A stretch of DNA of 64,000 nucleotides, taken from Omphiscola glabra. Its lineage: Eukaryota; Mollusca; Gastropoda; Lymnaeidae. Location of the stretch: the NCBI GenBank assembly GCA_964017045.1, contig OZ024809.1, positions 28,930,618-28,994,617 on the forward strand, given 5' to 3'. The notes under the pieces are model-generated. The model did no database searches. It was not told the DNA's origin and saw only the letters and a program-made list of their open reading frames with translations. Positions 26,303 to 41,200 of the stretch are shown here, in pieces. Numbering within the stretch: the first letter of the stretch is position 1; each line of letters begins with the position of its first letter. The position numbers and the translations under genes are program-made.

Positions 26303-28065
26303 AGGACATGATTGGTTCATGACTTGGGCATGATTAGGTCATGACTTTGGAATGATTAGGTAATGACTTGGGCATGATTAGGCCATGACATGGGCATGAT
26401 TAGGGCATGAATAGGGCATGAGTAGGGCATGATTAGGGCATGAGTATGTCATGACTTGGACATGATTAGGTAATGAATTGTGCATGATTAGGTCATGACT
26501 TGAGCATGTTTAGTGCATGCCCTAGGAATGATTAAAGCTTGACATGGGCATGAGTAGGGCATGATTAGGGCATGACATGGTCTTGATTAGGGCATAATTT
26601 GAGCATGATTAGGGCATGATTACGAAATGAGTAGGGCATGATTAGGGCATGAGTAGGGCATGATTAGGGCATGAGTAGGGCATGATTAGGACATGAGTAG
26701 GGCATGATTAGGACATGACCTGGGCATGAGTAGGACATGATTAGGGCATCAGTAGGACATGATTAGGGCATGACCTGGTCAAGATTATGTCATGATTAGG
26801 GAATTATTTGGGCATGATTAGGGCATGTTTAGGGCATGATTAGGGCATGACCTCGGCATGATTAGGGCATGACCTGGGCATGATTAGGGCATGACCTCGG
26901 CATGATTAGGGCATGACATGGGCATGAGTAGGGCATGATTAGGGCATGATTAGGGCATGATTAGGGCATGAGTAGGGCATGATTAGGTCATGACTTGGGC
27001 AGTTCCTGGGCATGAGTAGAACATGAGTAGGCATGATTAGGGCATGACCTGGGCATGCGTAGGGCATGATTAGGGCATGGCCTGGGCATGATTAGAGCAT
27101 GAGTAGGGCATGATTAGGGCATGACCTGTGCATGGGCAGGGCATGACCTGTGCATGTGTAGGGCATGACCTGGGCACGATTAGGCATGAGTAGGCATAAT
27201 TAGGGCATTACCCGGGCTTGACCTGGGCATGATTAGAGCATGATTAAGGCATGAGTAGGGCATGATTAAGGCTGACATGGGCATAATTAGAGCATGAGTA
27301 GGGCATGATTAGGGCATGACATGTGCATGTGTAGGGCATGACCTGGGCAAGATTAGGGCATGATTATAGCATGATTGGGGCATGACTTGGGCATGCTATG
27401 GGCATGAGAAGGTCATGTCTTTGGCATGATTAGGGCATGACCTAGACATGATTAGGGCATACGTAGGGCTGACCTGGGCATGAGTAGGGCATGATTGGGG
27501 CATGACTTGGGCATGATTATGACATGACTTAAGCATGATTATTGCAAGATTAAGGTATGATTAGGGCATGATTATGGCATGATTAGAGCATGACCTGGGA
27601 ATGAGTAGGGCATGACCTGGGCATGAGTAGGGCATGATTGGTTCATGACTTGGGCATGATTAGGCCATGACATGGGCATGATTAGGGCATGAGTAGTGCA
27701 TGATTAGGGCATGAGTAGGTCATGACTTGGGCATAATTAGCTCATGACTTGGGCATGATTAGGTCATGACTTGAGCATGTTTAGGGCATGACCTGGGCAT
27801 GATTAGGGCATGACTTGGGCATGATTAGGGCATGATTGGTTCATGACTTAGGCAAGATTAGGCCATGACATGGGCATGATTAGGGCATGAGTAGGGCATG
27901 ATTAGGGCATGAGTAGGTCATGACTTGGGCATGTTTAGGGCATGACCTGGGCATGAGTAGGGCATGATTAGGGCATGAGTAGGCATGATTAGGGCATGAA
28001 CTGGGCATGAGTTTTGCAAGATTGGTTCATGACTTGAGCATGATTAGGGCATGACATTGGCATAA
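26303..28065. repeat. Block homologous to 3.9-5.7 kb with an ~89-bp deletion
   Basis: The monomer order follows about 3.94-5.7 kb of the 5,723-bp unit: GGGCAGTTCCTGGGC has its AGTTCC at 27,001 versus 4,585, an offset of 22,416. The TTTTGCAAG landmark falls at 28,012 rather than the 28,101 that this offset predicts, so roughly 89 bp (about eight monomers) is missing near 27,980. No gene is seen. Confidence 0.82.
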
Positions 28066-31000
28066 GTAGGGCATGACCTGGGCATGAGTAGGACATGACC
28101 TGGGCATGAGTAGGGCATGATTGGTTTATGACTTGGACATGATTAGGCTATGACATCGGCATGATTAGGGCATGAGTAGGGCATGATTAGGGCATGAGTA
28201 GGTCATGACATGGACATTATTAGGTCATGACTTTGGCATGATTAGGTAATGACTTGGGCATGATTAGGCCATGACATAGGCACGATTAGGTCATGACTTG
28301 GGCATGATTAGGTCATGACTTTAGCATGTTTAGGGTATGACACGGGCATGATTAGGGCATGACTTGTGCATGATTAGGGCATGACATGGGCATGAATAGG
28401 TCATGACCAGTGCATGAGTAGGGCATGATTGGTTCATGATTTTGGCATTTTTAGGGCATGACATGGGCATGAGTAAGGCATGATTAGGGCATGACATGGT
28501 CATGATTAGGGCATGACATAGGCATGAGTAGGGCATGAGTAGGGCATGAGTAGGCATGATTAGGGCATGGCCTGGGCATGAGTATGGCAAGATTGGTTCA
28601 TGACTTGGTCATGATTAGGGCATGACATGGGCATGAGTAGGGCATGACCTGGGCATGAGTAGGGCATGACCTGGGCATGAGTAGGGCATGATTGGTTCAT
28701 GACTTGGGCATGATTAGGTCATGACTTTGGAATGATTAGGTAATGACTTGGGCATGATTAGGCCATGACATGGGCATGATTAGTGCATGATTAGGGCATG
28801 AGTAGGTCATGACATGGGCATGATTAGGTCATGACTTTGGCATGATTAGGTAATGACTTGGGCATGATTAGGCCATGACATAGGCACGATTAGGTCATGA
28901 CTTGGGCATGATTAGGTCATGACTTTAGCATGTTTAGGGTATGACACGGGCATGATAAGGGCATGACTTGTGCAAGATTAGGGCATGACATGGGCATGAA
29001 TAGGTCATGACCAGTGCATGAGTAGGGCATGATTGGTTCATGACTTTGGCATTTTTAGGGCATGACATGGGCATGAGTAAGGCATGATTAGGGCATGACA
29101 TGGTCATGATTAGGGCATGACATAGGCATGAGTAGGGCATGAGTAGGGCATGAGTAGGCATGATTAGGGCATGACCTGGGCATGAGTATGGCAAGATTGG
29201 TTCATGACTTGGTCATGATTAGGGCATGACATGGGCATGAGTAGGGCATGACCTGGGCATGAGTAGGGCATGATTGGTTCATGACTTGGGCATGATTAGG
29301 TCATGACTTTGGAATGATTAGGTAATGACTTGGGCATGATTAGGCCATGACATGGGTATGATTAGGGCATGAATAGGGCATGAGTAGGGCATGATTAGGG
29401 CATGAGTATGTCATGACTTAGACATGATTAGGTAATGAATTGTGCATGAATAGGTCATGACTTGAGCATGTTTAGTGCATGCCCTAGGAATGATTAGGGC
29501 TTGACATGGGTATGAGTAGGGCATGATTAGGGCATGACATGGTCTTGATTAGGGCATAATTTGAGCATGATTAGGGCATGATTACGAAATGAGTAGGGCA
29601 TGATTAGGGCATGAGTAGTGCATGATTAGGACATGACCTGGGCATGAGTAGGACATGATTAGGGCATCAGTAGGACATGATTAGGGCATGACCTGTTCAA
29701 GATTATGTCATGATTAGGGAATTATTTGGGCATGATTAGGGCATGTTTAGGGCATGATTAGGGCATGACCTCTGCATGATTAGGGCATGACCTCGGCATG
29801 ATTAGGGCATGACATGGGCATGAGTAGGGCATGATTAGGGCATGAGTAGGGCATGATTAGGTCATGACTTGGGCAGTTCCTGGGCATGAGTAGAACATGA
29901 GTAGGCATGATTAGGGCATGACCTGGGCATGCGTAGGGCATGATTAGGGCATGGCCTGGGCATGATTAGAGCATGAGTAGGGCATGATTAGGGCATGACC
30001 TGTGCATGGGCAGGGCATGACCTGTGCATGTGTAGGGCATGACCTGGGCACGATTAGGCATGAGTAGGGCATGATTAGGGCATTACCCGGGCTTGACCTG
30101 GGCATGATTAGAGCATGATTAGGACATGAGTAGGGCATGATTAAGGCTGACCTGGGCATAATTAGAGCATGAGTAGGGCATGACTAGGGCATGATTGGGG
30201 CATGACATGTGCATGTGTAGGGCATGACATGTGCATGTGAAGGGCATGACCTGGGCTATATTAGGGCATGATTGGGGCATGACTTGGGCATGCTATGGGC
30301 ATGAGAAGGTCATGACTTGGGCATGATTAGGGCTCGACTTGGCATGATTAGTTTATGACCTATACATGATTAGGGCATACGTAGGGCTGACCTGGGCATG
30401 AGTAGGGCATGATTGGTGCATGACTTGGGTATGATTATGACATGACTTAAGCATGATTAGGCCAAGATTTGGGTATGATTAGGGCATGATTATGGCATGA
30501 TTAGAGCATGACCTGGGCATGACCTGGGCATGAGTAGGGCATGACCTGGGCATGTTTAGGGCATGACCTAGGCATGAGTAGGGCATGATCAGGGCATGAG
30601 TAGGACACGATTGGATCAGACTTTGGCATGATTAGGCCATAACATGGGCATGAGTAGGGCATGATTAAGGCATGATTAGGTCATGATTAGGGCATGACAT
30701 AGGCATGAGTAGGGCATGACCTGGGCATGAGTATGGCAATATTGTTTCATGACTTGGTCATGATTAGGGCATGACATGGGCATGAGTAGGGCATGACCTG
30801 GGCATGAGTAGGGTATGGTTGGTTCATGACTTGGGCATGATTAGGTCATGACTTTGAAATGATTAGGTAATGACTTGGGCATGATTAGGCCATTACATGG
30901 GCATGATTAGGGCATGAATAGGGCATGAGTAGGGCATGATTAGGGCATGAGTATGTCATGACTTGGACATGATTAGGTAATGACTTGTGCATGATTAGTT

Positions 31001-34000
31001 CATGACTTGAGCATGTTTAGTGCATGCCCTGGGAATGATTAGGGCTTGACATGGGCATGAGTAGGGCATGATTAGGGCATGACATGGTCTTGATTAGGGC
31101 AAGAGTAGGGCATGAGTAGGGCATGACCTGGGTATGATTAGGGCATAATTTGAGCATGATTAGGGCATGATTACGGAATGAGTAGGGCATGATTAGGGCA
31201 TGAGTAGGGCATGATTAGGACATGACCTGGGCATGAGTATGACATGATTATGGCATCAGTAGGACATGATTAGGGCATGACCTGGTCATGATTATGTCAT
31301 GATTAGGGAATTATTTGGGCATGATTAGGGCATGATTAGGGCATGACCTAGACATGATTAGGGCATACGTAGGGCTGACCTGGGCATGAGTAGGGCATGA
31401 TTGGGGCATGACTTGGGCATGATTATGACATGACTTAAGCATGATTATTGCAAGATTAAGGTATGATTAGGGCATGATTATGGCATGATTAGAGCATGAC
31501 CTGGGAATGAGTAGGGCATGACCTGGGCATGAGTAGGGCATGATTGGTTCATGACTTGGGCATGATTAGGCCATGACATGGGCATGATTAGGGCATGAGT
31601 AGTGCATGATTAGGGCATGAGTAGGTCATGACTTGGGCATAATTAGCTCATGACTTGGGCATGATTAGGTCATGACTTGAGCATGTTTAGGGCATGACCT
31701 GGGCATGATTAGGGCATGACTTGGGCATGATTAGGGCATGATTGGTTCATGACTTAGGCAAGATTAGGCCATGACATGGGCATGATTAGGGCATGAGTAG
31801 GGCATGATTAGGGCATGAGTAGGTCATGACTTGGGCATGTTTAGGGCATGACCTGGGCATGAGTAGGGCATGATTAGGGCATGAGTAGGGCATGATTAGG
31901 GCATGAGTATGGCATGATTAGGTCATGACTTGGGCATGTTTAGGGCATGACCTGGGCATGATTAGGGCATGATTAGGGCATAAGTAGGCATGATTAGGGC
32001 ATGAACTGGGCATGAGTTTTGCAAGATTGGTTCATGACTTGAGCATGATTAGGGCATGACATTGGCATAAGTAGGGCATGACCTGGGCATGAGTAGGACA
32101 TGACCTGGGCATGAGTAGGGCATGATTGGTTTATGACTTGGACATGATTAGGCTATGACATCGGCATGATTAGGGTATGAGTAGGGCATGATTAGGGCAT
32201 GAGTAGGTCATGACATGGGCATGATTAGGTCATGACTTTGGCATGATTAGGTAATGACTTGGGCATGATTAGGCCATGACATAGGCACGATTAGGTCATG
32301 ACTTGGGCATGATTAGGTCATGACTTTAGCATGTTTAGGGTATGACACGGGCATGATTAGGGCATGACTTGTGCATGATTAGGGCATGAATAGGTCATGA
32401 CCAGTGCATGAGTAGGGCATGATTGGTTCATGACTTTGGCATTTTTAGGGCATGACATGGGCATGAGTAAGGCATGATTAGGGCATGACATGGTCATGAT
32501 TAGGGCATGACATAGGCATGAGTAGGGCATGAGTAGGGCATGAGTAGGCATGAGTAGGGCATGACCTGGGCATGAGTAGGGCATGATTGGTTCATGACTT
32601 GGGCATGATTAGGTCATGACTTTGGAATGATTAGGTAATGACTTGGGCATGATTAGGCCATGACATGGGCATGATTAGGGCATGATTAGGGCATGAGTAG
32701 GTCATGACATGGGCATGATTAGGTCATGACTTTGGCATGATTAGGTAATGACTTGGGCATGATTAGGCCATGACATAAGCACGATTAGGTCATGACTTGG
32801 GCATGATTAGGTCATGACTTTAGCATGTTTAGGGTATGACACGGGCATGATAAGGGCATGACTTGTGCAAGATTAGGGCATGACATGGGCATGAATAGGT
32901 CATGACCAGTGCATGAGTAGGGCATGATTGGTTCATGACTTTGGCATTTTTAGGGCATGACATGGGCATGAGTAAGGCATGATTAGGGCATGACATGGTC
33001 ATGATTAGGGCATGACATAGGCATGAGTAGGGCATGAGTAGGGCATGACATGGGCATGAGTAGGGCATGACCTGGGCATGAGTAGGGCATGATTGGTTCA
33101 TGACTTGGGCATGATTAGGTCATGACTTTGGAATGATTAGGTAATGACTTGGGCATGATTAGGCCATGACATGGGCATGATTAGGGCATGAATAGGGCAT
33201 GAGCAGGGCATGATTAGGGCATGAGTATGTCATGACTTGGACATGATTAGGTAATGAATTGTGCATGAATAGGTCATGACTTGAGCATGTTTAGTGCATG
33301 CCCTAGGAATGATTAGGGCTTGACATGGGCATGAGTAGGGCATGATTAGGGCATGACATGGTCTTGATTAGGGCATAATTTGAGCATGATTAGGGCATGA
33401 TTACGAAATGAGTAGGGCATGATTAGGGCATGAGTAGTGCATGATTAGGACATGACCTGGGCATGAGTAGGACATGATTAGGGCATCAGTAGGACATGAT
33501 TAGGGCATGACCTGGTCAAGATTATGTCATGATTAGGGAATTATTTGGGCATGATTAGGGCATGTTTAGGGCATGATTAGGGCATGACCTCTGCATGATT
33601 AGGGCATGACCTCGGCATGATTAGGGCATGACATGGGCATGAGTAGGGCATGATTAGGGCATGAGTAGGGCATGATTAGGTCATGACTTGGGCAGTTCCT
33701 GGGCATGAGTAGAACATGAGTAGGCATGATTAGGGCATGGCCTGGGCATGCGTAGGGCATGATTAGGGCATGGCCTGGGCATGATTAGAGCATGAGTAGG
33801 GCATGATTAGGGCATGACCTGTGCATGGGCAGGGCATGACCTGTGCATGTGTAGGGCATGACCTGGGCACGATTAGGCATGAGTAGGGCATGATTAGGGC
33901 ATTACCCGGGCTTGACCTGGGCATGAAATGAGCATGATTAGGGCATGAGTAGGGCATGATTAAGGCTGACCTGGGCATAATTATAGCATGAGTAGGGCAT

Positions 34001-35220
34001 GACTAGGGCATGATTGGGGCATGACATGTGCATGTGTAGGGCATGACATGTACATGTGAAGGGCATGACCTGGGCTATATTAGGGCATGATTGGGGCATG
34101 ACTTGGGCATGCTATGGGCATGAGAAGGTCATGACTTGGGCATGATTAGGGCTCGACTTGGCATGATTAGTTTATGACCTATACATGATTAGGGCATACG
34201 TAGGGCTGACCTGGGCATGAGTAGGGCATAATTGGTGCATGACTTGGGTATGATTATGACATGACTTAAGCATGATTAGGCCAAGATTTGGGTATGATTA
34301 TGGCATGATTATGGCATGATTAGAGCATGACCTGGGCATGACCTGGGCATGAGTAGGGCATGACCTGGGCATGTGTAGGGCATGACCTAGGCATGAGTAG
34401 GGCATGATCAGGGCATGAGTAGGACACGATTGGATCAGACTTTGGCATGATTAGGCCATAACATGGGCATGAGTAGGGCATGATTAAGGCATGATTAGGT
34501 CATGATTAGGGCATGACATAGGCATGAGTAGGGCATGACCTGGGCATGAGTATGGCAAGATTGTTTCATGACTTGGTCATGATTAGGGCATGACATGGGC
34601 ATGAGTAGGGCATGACCTGGGCATGAGTAGGGTATGGTTGGTTCATGACTTGGGCATGATTAGGTCATGACTTTGAAATGATTAGGTAATGACTTGGGCA
34701 TGATTAGGCCATTACATGGGCATGATTAGGGCATGAATAGGGCATGAGTAGGGCATGATTAGGGCATGAGTATGTCATGACTTAGACATGATTAGGTAAT
34801 GACTTGTGCATGATTAGTTCATGACTTGAGCATGTTTAGTGCATGCCCTGGGAATGATTAGGGCTTGACATGGGCATGAGTAGGGCATGATTAGGGCATG
34901 ACATGGTCTTGATTAGGGCAAGAGTAGGGCATGAGTAGGGCATGACCTGGGCATGATTAGGGCATAATTTGAGCATGATTAGGGCATGATTACGGAATGA
35001 GTAGGGCATGATTAGGGCATGAGTAGGGCATGATTAGGACATGACCTGGGCATGAGTATGACATGATTAGGGCATCAGTAGGACATGATTAGGGCATGAC
35101 CTGGTCATGATTATGTCATGATTAGGGAATTATTTGGGCATGATTAGGGCATGATTAGGGCATGACCTCGGCATGATTAGGGGATGACCTGGGCATGATT
35201 AGGGCATGACCTCGGCATGA
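28066..35220. repeat. 7.1-kb higher-order repeat, copy 1
   Basis: This is the first of two tandem copies. Offsets are 7,155 bp at the left (28,330 to 35,485), 7,122 in the middle (32,017 to 39,139) and 7,100 at the right (33,763 to 40,863; 35,161 to 42,261). The shrinking offset equals three and then two whole monomers lost in copy 2, with breaks such as the missing GATTAGGGCAT before ATTACGAAATG near 36,727. Inside the unit, a first sub-block from 28,066 and a second from 32,071 are related 4,005 bp apart (3,819 further right), separated by the 31.0-32.1-kb block. Confidence 0.92.
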
Positions 35221-38200
35221 GTAGGGCATGACCTGGGCATGAGTAGGACATGACCTGGGCATGAGTAGGGCATGATTGGTTTATGACTTGGACATGATTA
35301 GGCTATGACATCGGCATGATTAGGGCATGAGTAGGGCATGATTAGGGCATGAGTAGGTCATGACATGGGCATTATTAGGTCATGACTTTGGCATGATTAG
35401 GTAATGACTTGGGCATGATTAGGCCATGACATAGGCACGATTAGGTCATGACTTGGGCATGATTAGGTCATGACTTTAGCATGTTTAGGGTATGACACGG
35501 GCATGATTAGGGCATGACTTGTGCATGATTAGGGCATGACATGGGCATGAATAGGTCATGACCAGTGCATGAGTAGGGCATGATTGGTTCATGACTTTGG
35601 CATTTTTAGGGCATGACATGGGCATGAGTAAGGCATGATTAGGGCATGACATGGTCATGATTAGGGCATGACATAGGCATGAGTAGGGCATGAGTAGGGC
35701 ATGAGTAGGCATGATTAGGGCATGGCCTGGGCATGAGTATGGCAAGATTGGTTCATGACTTGGTCATGATTAGGGCATGACATGGGCATGAGTAGGGCAT
35801 GACCTGGGCATGAGTAGGGCATGACCTGGGCATGAGTAGGGCATGATTGGTTCATGACTTGGACATGATTAGGTCATGACTTTGGAATGATTAGGTAATG
35901 ACTTGGGCATGATTAGGCCATGACATGGGCATGATTAGGGCATGATTAGGGCATGAGTAGGTCATGACATGGGCATGATTAGGTCATGACTTTGGCATGA
36001 TTAGGTAATGACTTGGGCATGATTAGGCCATGACATAGGCACGATTAGGTCATGACTTGGGCATGATTAGGTCATGACTTTAGCATGTTTAGGGTATGAC
36101 ACGGGCATGATAAGGGCATGACTTGTGCAAGATTAGGGCATGACATGGGCATGAATAGGTCATGACCAGTGCATGAGTAGGGCATGATTGGTTCATGACT
36201 TTGGCATTTTTAGGGCATGACATGGGCATGAGTAAGGCATGATTAGGGCATGACATGGTCATGATTAGGGCATGACATAGGCATGAGTAGGGCATGAGTA
36301 GGGCATGAGTAGGCATGATTAGGGCATGACCTGGGCATGAGTATGGCAAGATTGGTTCATGACTTGGTCATGATTAGGGCATGACATGGGCATGAGTAGG
36401 GCATGACCTGGGCATGAGTAGGGCATGATTGGTTCATGACTTGGGCATGATTAGGTCATGACTTTGGAATGATTAGGTAATGACTTGGGCATGATTAGGC
36501 CATGACATGGGCATGATTAGGGCATGAATAGGGCATGAGTAGGGCATGATTAGGGCATGAGTATGTCATGACTTAGACATGATTAGGTAATGAATTGTGC
36601 ATGAATAGGTCATGACTTGAGCATGTTTAGTGCATGCCCTAGGAATGATTAGGGCTTGACATGGGCATGAGTAGGGCATGATTAGGGCATGACATGGTCT
36701 TGATTAGGGCATAATTTGAGCATGATTACGAAATGAGTAGGGCATGATTAGGGCATGAGTAGTGCATGATTAGGACATGACCTGGGCATGAGTAGGACAT
36801 GATTAGGGCATCAGTAGGACATGATTAGGGCATGACCTGTTCAAGATTATGTCATGATTAGGGAATTATTTGGGCATGATTAGGGCATGTTTAGGGCATG
36901 ATTAGGGCATGACCTCTGCATGATTAGGGCATGACCTCGGCATGATTAGGGCATGACATGGGCATGAGTAGGGCATGATTAGGTCATGACTTGGGCAGTT
37001 CCTGGGCATGAGTAGAACATGAGTAGGCATGATTAGGGCATGACCTGGGCATGCGTAGGGCATGATTAGGGCATGGCCTGGGCATGATTAGAGCATGAGT
37101 AGGGCATGATTAGGGCATGACCTGTGCATGGGCAGGGCATGACCTGTGCATGTGTAGGGCATGACCTGGGCACGATTAGGCATGAGTAGGGCATGATTAG
37201 GGCATTACCCGGGCTTGACCTGGGCATGATTAGAGCATGATTAGGACATGAGTAGGGCATGATTAAGGCTGACCTGGGCATAATTAGAGCATGAGTAGGG
37301 CATGACTAGGGCATGATTGGGGCATGACATGTGCATGTGTAGGGCATGACATGTGCATGTGAAGGGCATGACCTGGGCTATATTAGGGCATGATTGGGGC
37401 ATGACTTGAGCATGCTATGGGCATGAGAAGGTCATGACTTGGGCATGATTAGGGCTCGACTTGGCATGATTAGTTTATGACCTATACATGATTAGGGCAT
37501 ACGTAGGGCTGACCTGGGCATGAGTAGGGCATGATTGTTGCATGACTTGGGTATGATTATGACATGACTTAAGCATGATTAGGCCAAGATTTGGGTATGA
37601 TTAGGGCATGATTATGGCATGATTAGAGCATGACCTGGGCATGACCTGGGCATGAGTAGGGCATGACCTGGGCATGTGTAGGGCATGACCTAGGCATGAG
37701 TAGGGCATGATCAGGGCATGAGTAGGACACGATTGGATCAGACTTTGGCATGATTAGGCCATAACATGGGCATGAGTAGGGCATGATTAAGGCATGATTA
37801 GGTCATGATTAGGGCATGACATAGGCATGAGTAGGGCATGACCTGGGCATGAGTATGGCAAGATTGTTTCATGACTTGGTCATGATTAGGGCATGACATG
37901 GGCATGAGTAGGGCATGACCTGGGCATGAGTAGGGTATGGTTGGTTCATGACTTGGGCATGATTAGGTCATGACTTTGAAATGATTAGGTAATGACTTGG
38001 GCATGATTAGGCCATTACATGGGCATGATTAGGGCATGAATAGGGCATGAGTAGGGCATGATTAGGGCATGAGTATGTCATGACTTGGACATGATTAGGT
38101 AATGACTTGTGCATGATTAGTTCATGACTTGAGCATGTTTAGTGCATGCCCTGGGAATGATTAGGGCTTGACATGGGCATGAGTAGGGCATGATTAGGGC

Positions 38201-41200
38201 ATGACATGGTCTTGATTAGGGCAAGAGTAGGGCATGAGTAGGGCATGACCTGGGCATGATTAGGGCATAATTTGAGCATGATTAGGGCATGATTACGGAA
38301 TGAGTAGGGCATGATTAGGGCATGAGTAGGGCATGATTAGGACATGACCTGGGCATGAGTATGACATGATTAGGGCATCAGTAGGACATGATTAGGGCAT
38401 GACCTGGTCATGATTATGTCATGATTAGGGAATTATTTGGGCATGATTAGGGCATGATTAGGGCATGACCTAGACATGATTAGGGCATACGTAGGGCTGA
38501 CCTGGGCATGAGTAGGGCATGATTGGGGCATGACTTGGGCATGATTATGACATGACTTAAGCATGATTATTGCAAGATTAAGGTATGATTAGGGCATGAT
38601 TATGGCATGATTAGAGCATGACCTGGGAATGAGTAGGGCATGACCTGGGCATGAGTAGGGCATGATTGGTTCATGACTTGGGCATGATTAGGCCATGACA
38701 TGGGCATGATTAGGGCATGAGTAGTGCATGATTAGGGCATGAGTAGGTCATGACTTGGGCATAATTAGCTCATGACTTGGGCATGATTAGGTCATGACTT
38801 GAGCATGTTTAGGGCATGACCTGGGCATGATTAGGGCATGACTTGGGCATGATTAGGGCATGATTGGTTCATGACTTAGGCAAGATTAGGCCATGACATG
38901 GGCATGATTAGGGCATGAGTAGGGCATGATTAGGGCATGAGTAGGTCATGACTTGGGCATGTTTAGGGCATGACCTGGGCATGAGTAGGGCATGATTAGG
39001 GCATGAGTAGGGCATGATTAGGGCATGAGTATGGCATGATTAGGTCATGACTTGGGCATGTTTAGGGCATGACCTGGGCATGATTAGGGCATGATTAGGG
39101 CATAAGTAGGCATGATTAGGGCATGAACTGGGCATGAGTTTTGCAAGATTGGTTCATGACTTGAGCATGATTAGGGCATGACATTGGCATAAGTAGGGCA
39201 TGACCTGGGCATGAGTAGGACATGACCTGGGCATGAGTAGGGCATGATTGGTTTATGACTTGGACATGATTAGGCTATGACATCGGCATGATTAGGGTAT
39301 GAGTAGGGCATGATTAGGGCATGAGTAGGTCATGACATGGGCATGATTAGGTCATGACTTTGGCATGATTAGGTAATGACTTGGGCATGATTAGGCCATG
39401 ACATAGGCACGATTAGGTCATGACTTGGGCATGATTAGGTCATGACTTTAGCATGTTTAGGGTATGACACGGGCATGATTAGGGCATGACTTGTGCATGA
39501 TTAGGGCATGAATAGGTCATGACCAGTGCATGAGTAGGGCATGATTGGTTCATGACTTTGGCATTTTTAGGGCATGACATGGGCATGAGTAAGGCATGAT
39601 TAGGGCATGACATGTTCATGATTAGGGCATGACATAGGCATGAGTAGGGCATGAGTAGGGCATGAGTAGGCATGAGTAGGGCATGACCTGGGCATGAGTA
39701 GGGCATGATTGGTTCATGACTTGGGCATGATTAGGTAATGACTTGGGCATGATTAGGCCATGACATGGGCATGATTAGGGCATGATTAGGGCATGAGTAG
39801 GTCATGACATGGGCATGATTAGGTCATGACTTTGGCATGATTAGGTAATGACTTGGGCATGATTAGGCCATGACATAAGCACGATTAGGTCATGACTTGG
39901 GCATGATTAGGTCATGACTTTAGCATGTTTAGGGTATGACACGGGCATGATAAGGGCATGACTTGTGCAAGATTAGGGCATGACATGGGCATGAATAGGT
40001 CATGACCAGTGCATGAGTAGGGCATGATTGGTTCATGACTTTGGCATTTTTAGGGCATGACATGGGCATGAGTAAGGCATGATTAGGGCATGACATGGTC
40101 ATGATTAGGGCATGACATAGGCATGAGTAGGGCATGAGTAGGGCATGACATGGGCATGAGTAGGGCATGACCTGGGCATGAGTAGGGCATGATTGGTTCA
40201 TGACTTGGGCATGATTAGGTCATGACTTTAGAATGATTAAGTAATGACTTGGGCATGATTAGGCCATGACATGGGCATGATTAGGGCATGAATAGGGCAT
40301 GAGTAGGGCATGATTAGGGCATGAGTATGTCATGACTTGGACATGATTAGGTAATGAATTGTGCATGAATAGGTCATGACTTGAGCATGTTTAGTGCATG
40401 CCCTAGGAATGATTAGGGCTTGACATGGGCATGAGTAGGGCATGATTAGGGCATGACATGGTCTTGATTAGGGCATAATTTGAGCATGATTAGGGCATGA
40501 TTACGAAATGAGTAGGGCATGATTAGGGCATGAGTAGTGCATGATTAGGACATGACCTGGGCATGAGTAGGACATGATTAGGGCATCAGTAGGACATGAT
40601 TAGGGCATGACCTGGTCAAGATTATGTCATGATTAGGGAATTATTTGGGCATGATTAGGGCATGTTTAGGGCATGATTAGGGCATGACCTCTGCATGATT
40701 AGGGCATGACCTCGGCATGATTAGGGCATGACATGGGCATGAGTAGGGCATGATTAGGGCATGAGTAGGGCATGATTAGGTCATGACTTGGGCAGTTCCT
40801 GGGCATGAGTAGAACATGAGTAGGCATGATTAGGGCATGACCTGGGCATGCGTAGGGCATGATTAGGGCATGGCCTGGGCATGATTAGAGCATGAGTAGG
40901 GCATGATTAGGGCATGACCTGTGCATGGGCAGGGCATGACCTGTGCATGTGTAGGGCATGACCTGGGCACGATTAGGCATGAGTAGGGCATGATTAGGGC
41001 ATTACCCGGGCTTGACCTGGGCATGAAATGAGCATGATTAGGGCATGAGTAGGGCATGATTAAGGCTGACCTGGGCATAATTGGAGCATGAGTAGGGCAT
41101 GACTAGGGCATGATTGGGGCATGACATGTGCATGTGTAGGGCATGACATGTGCATGTGAAGGGCATGACCTGGGCTATATTAGGGCATGATTGGGGCATG

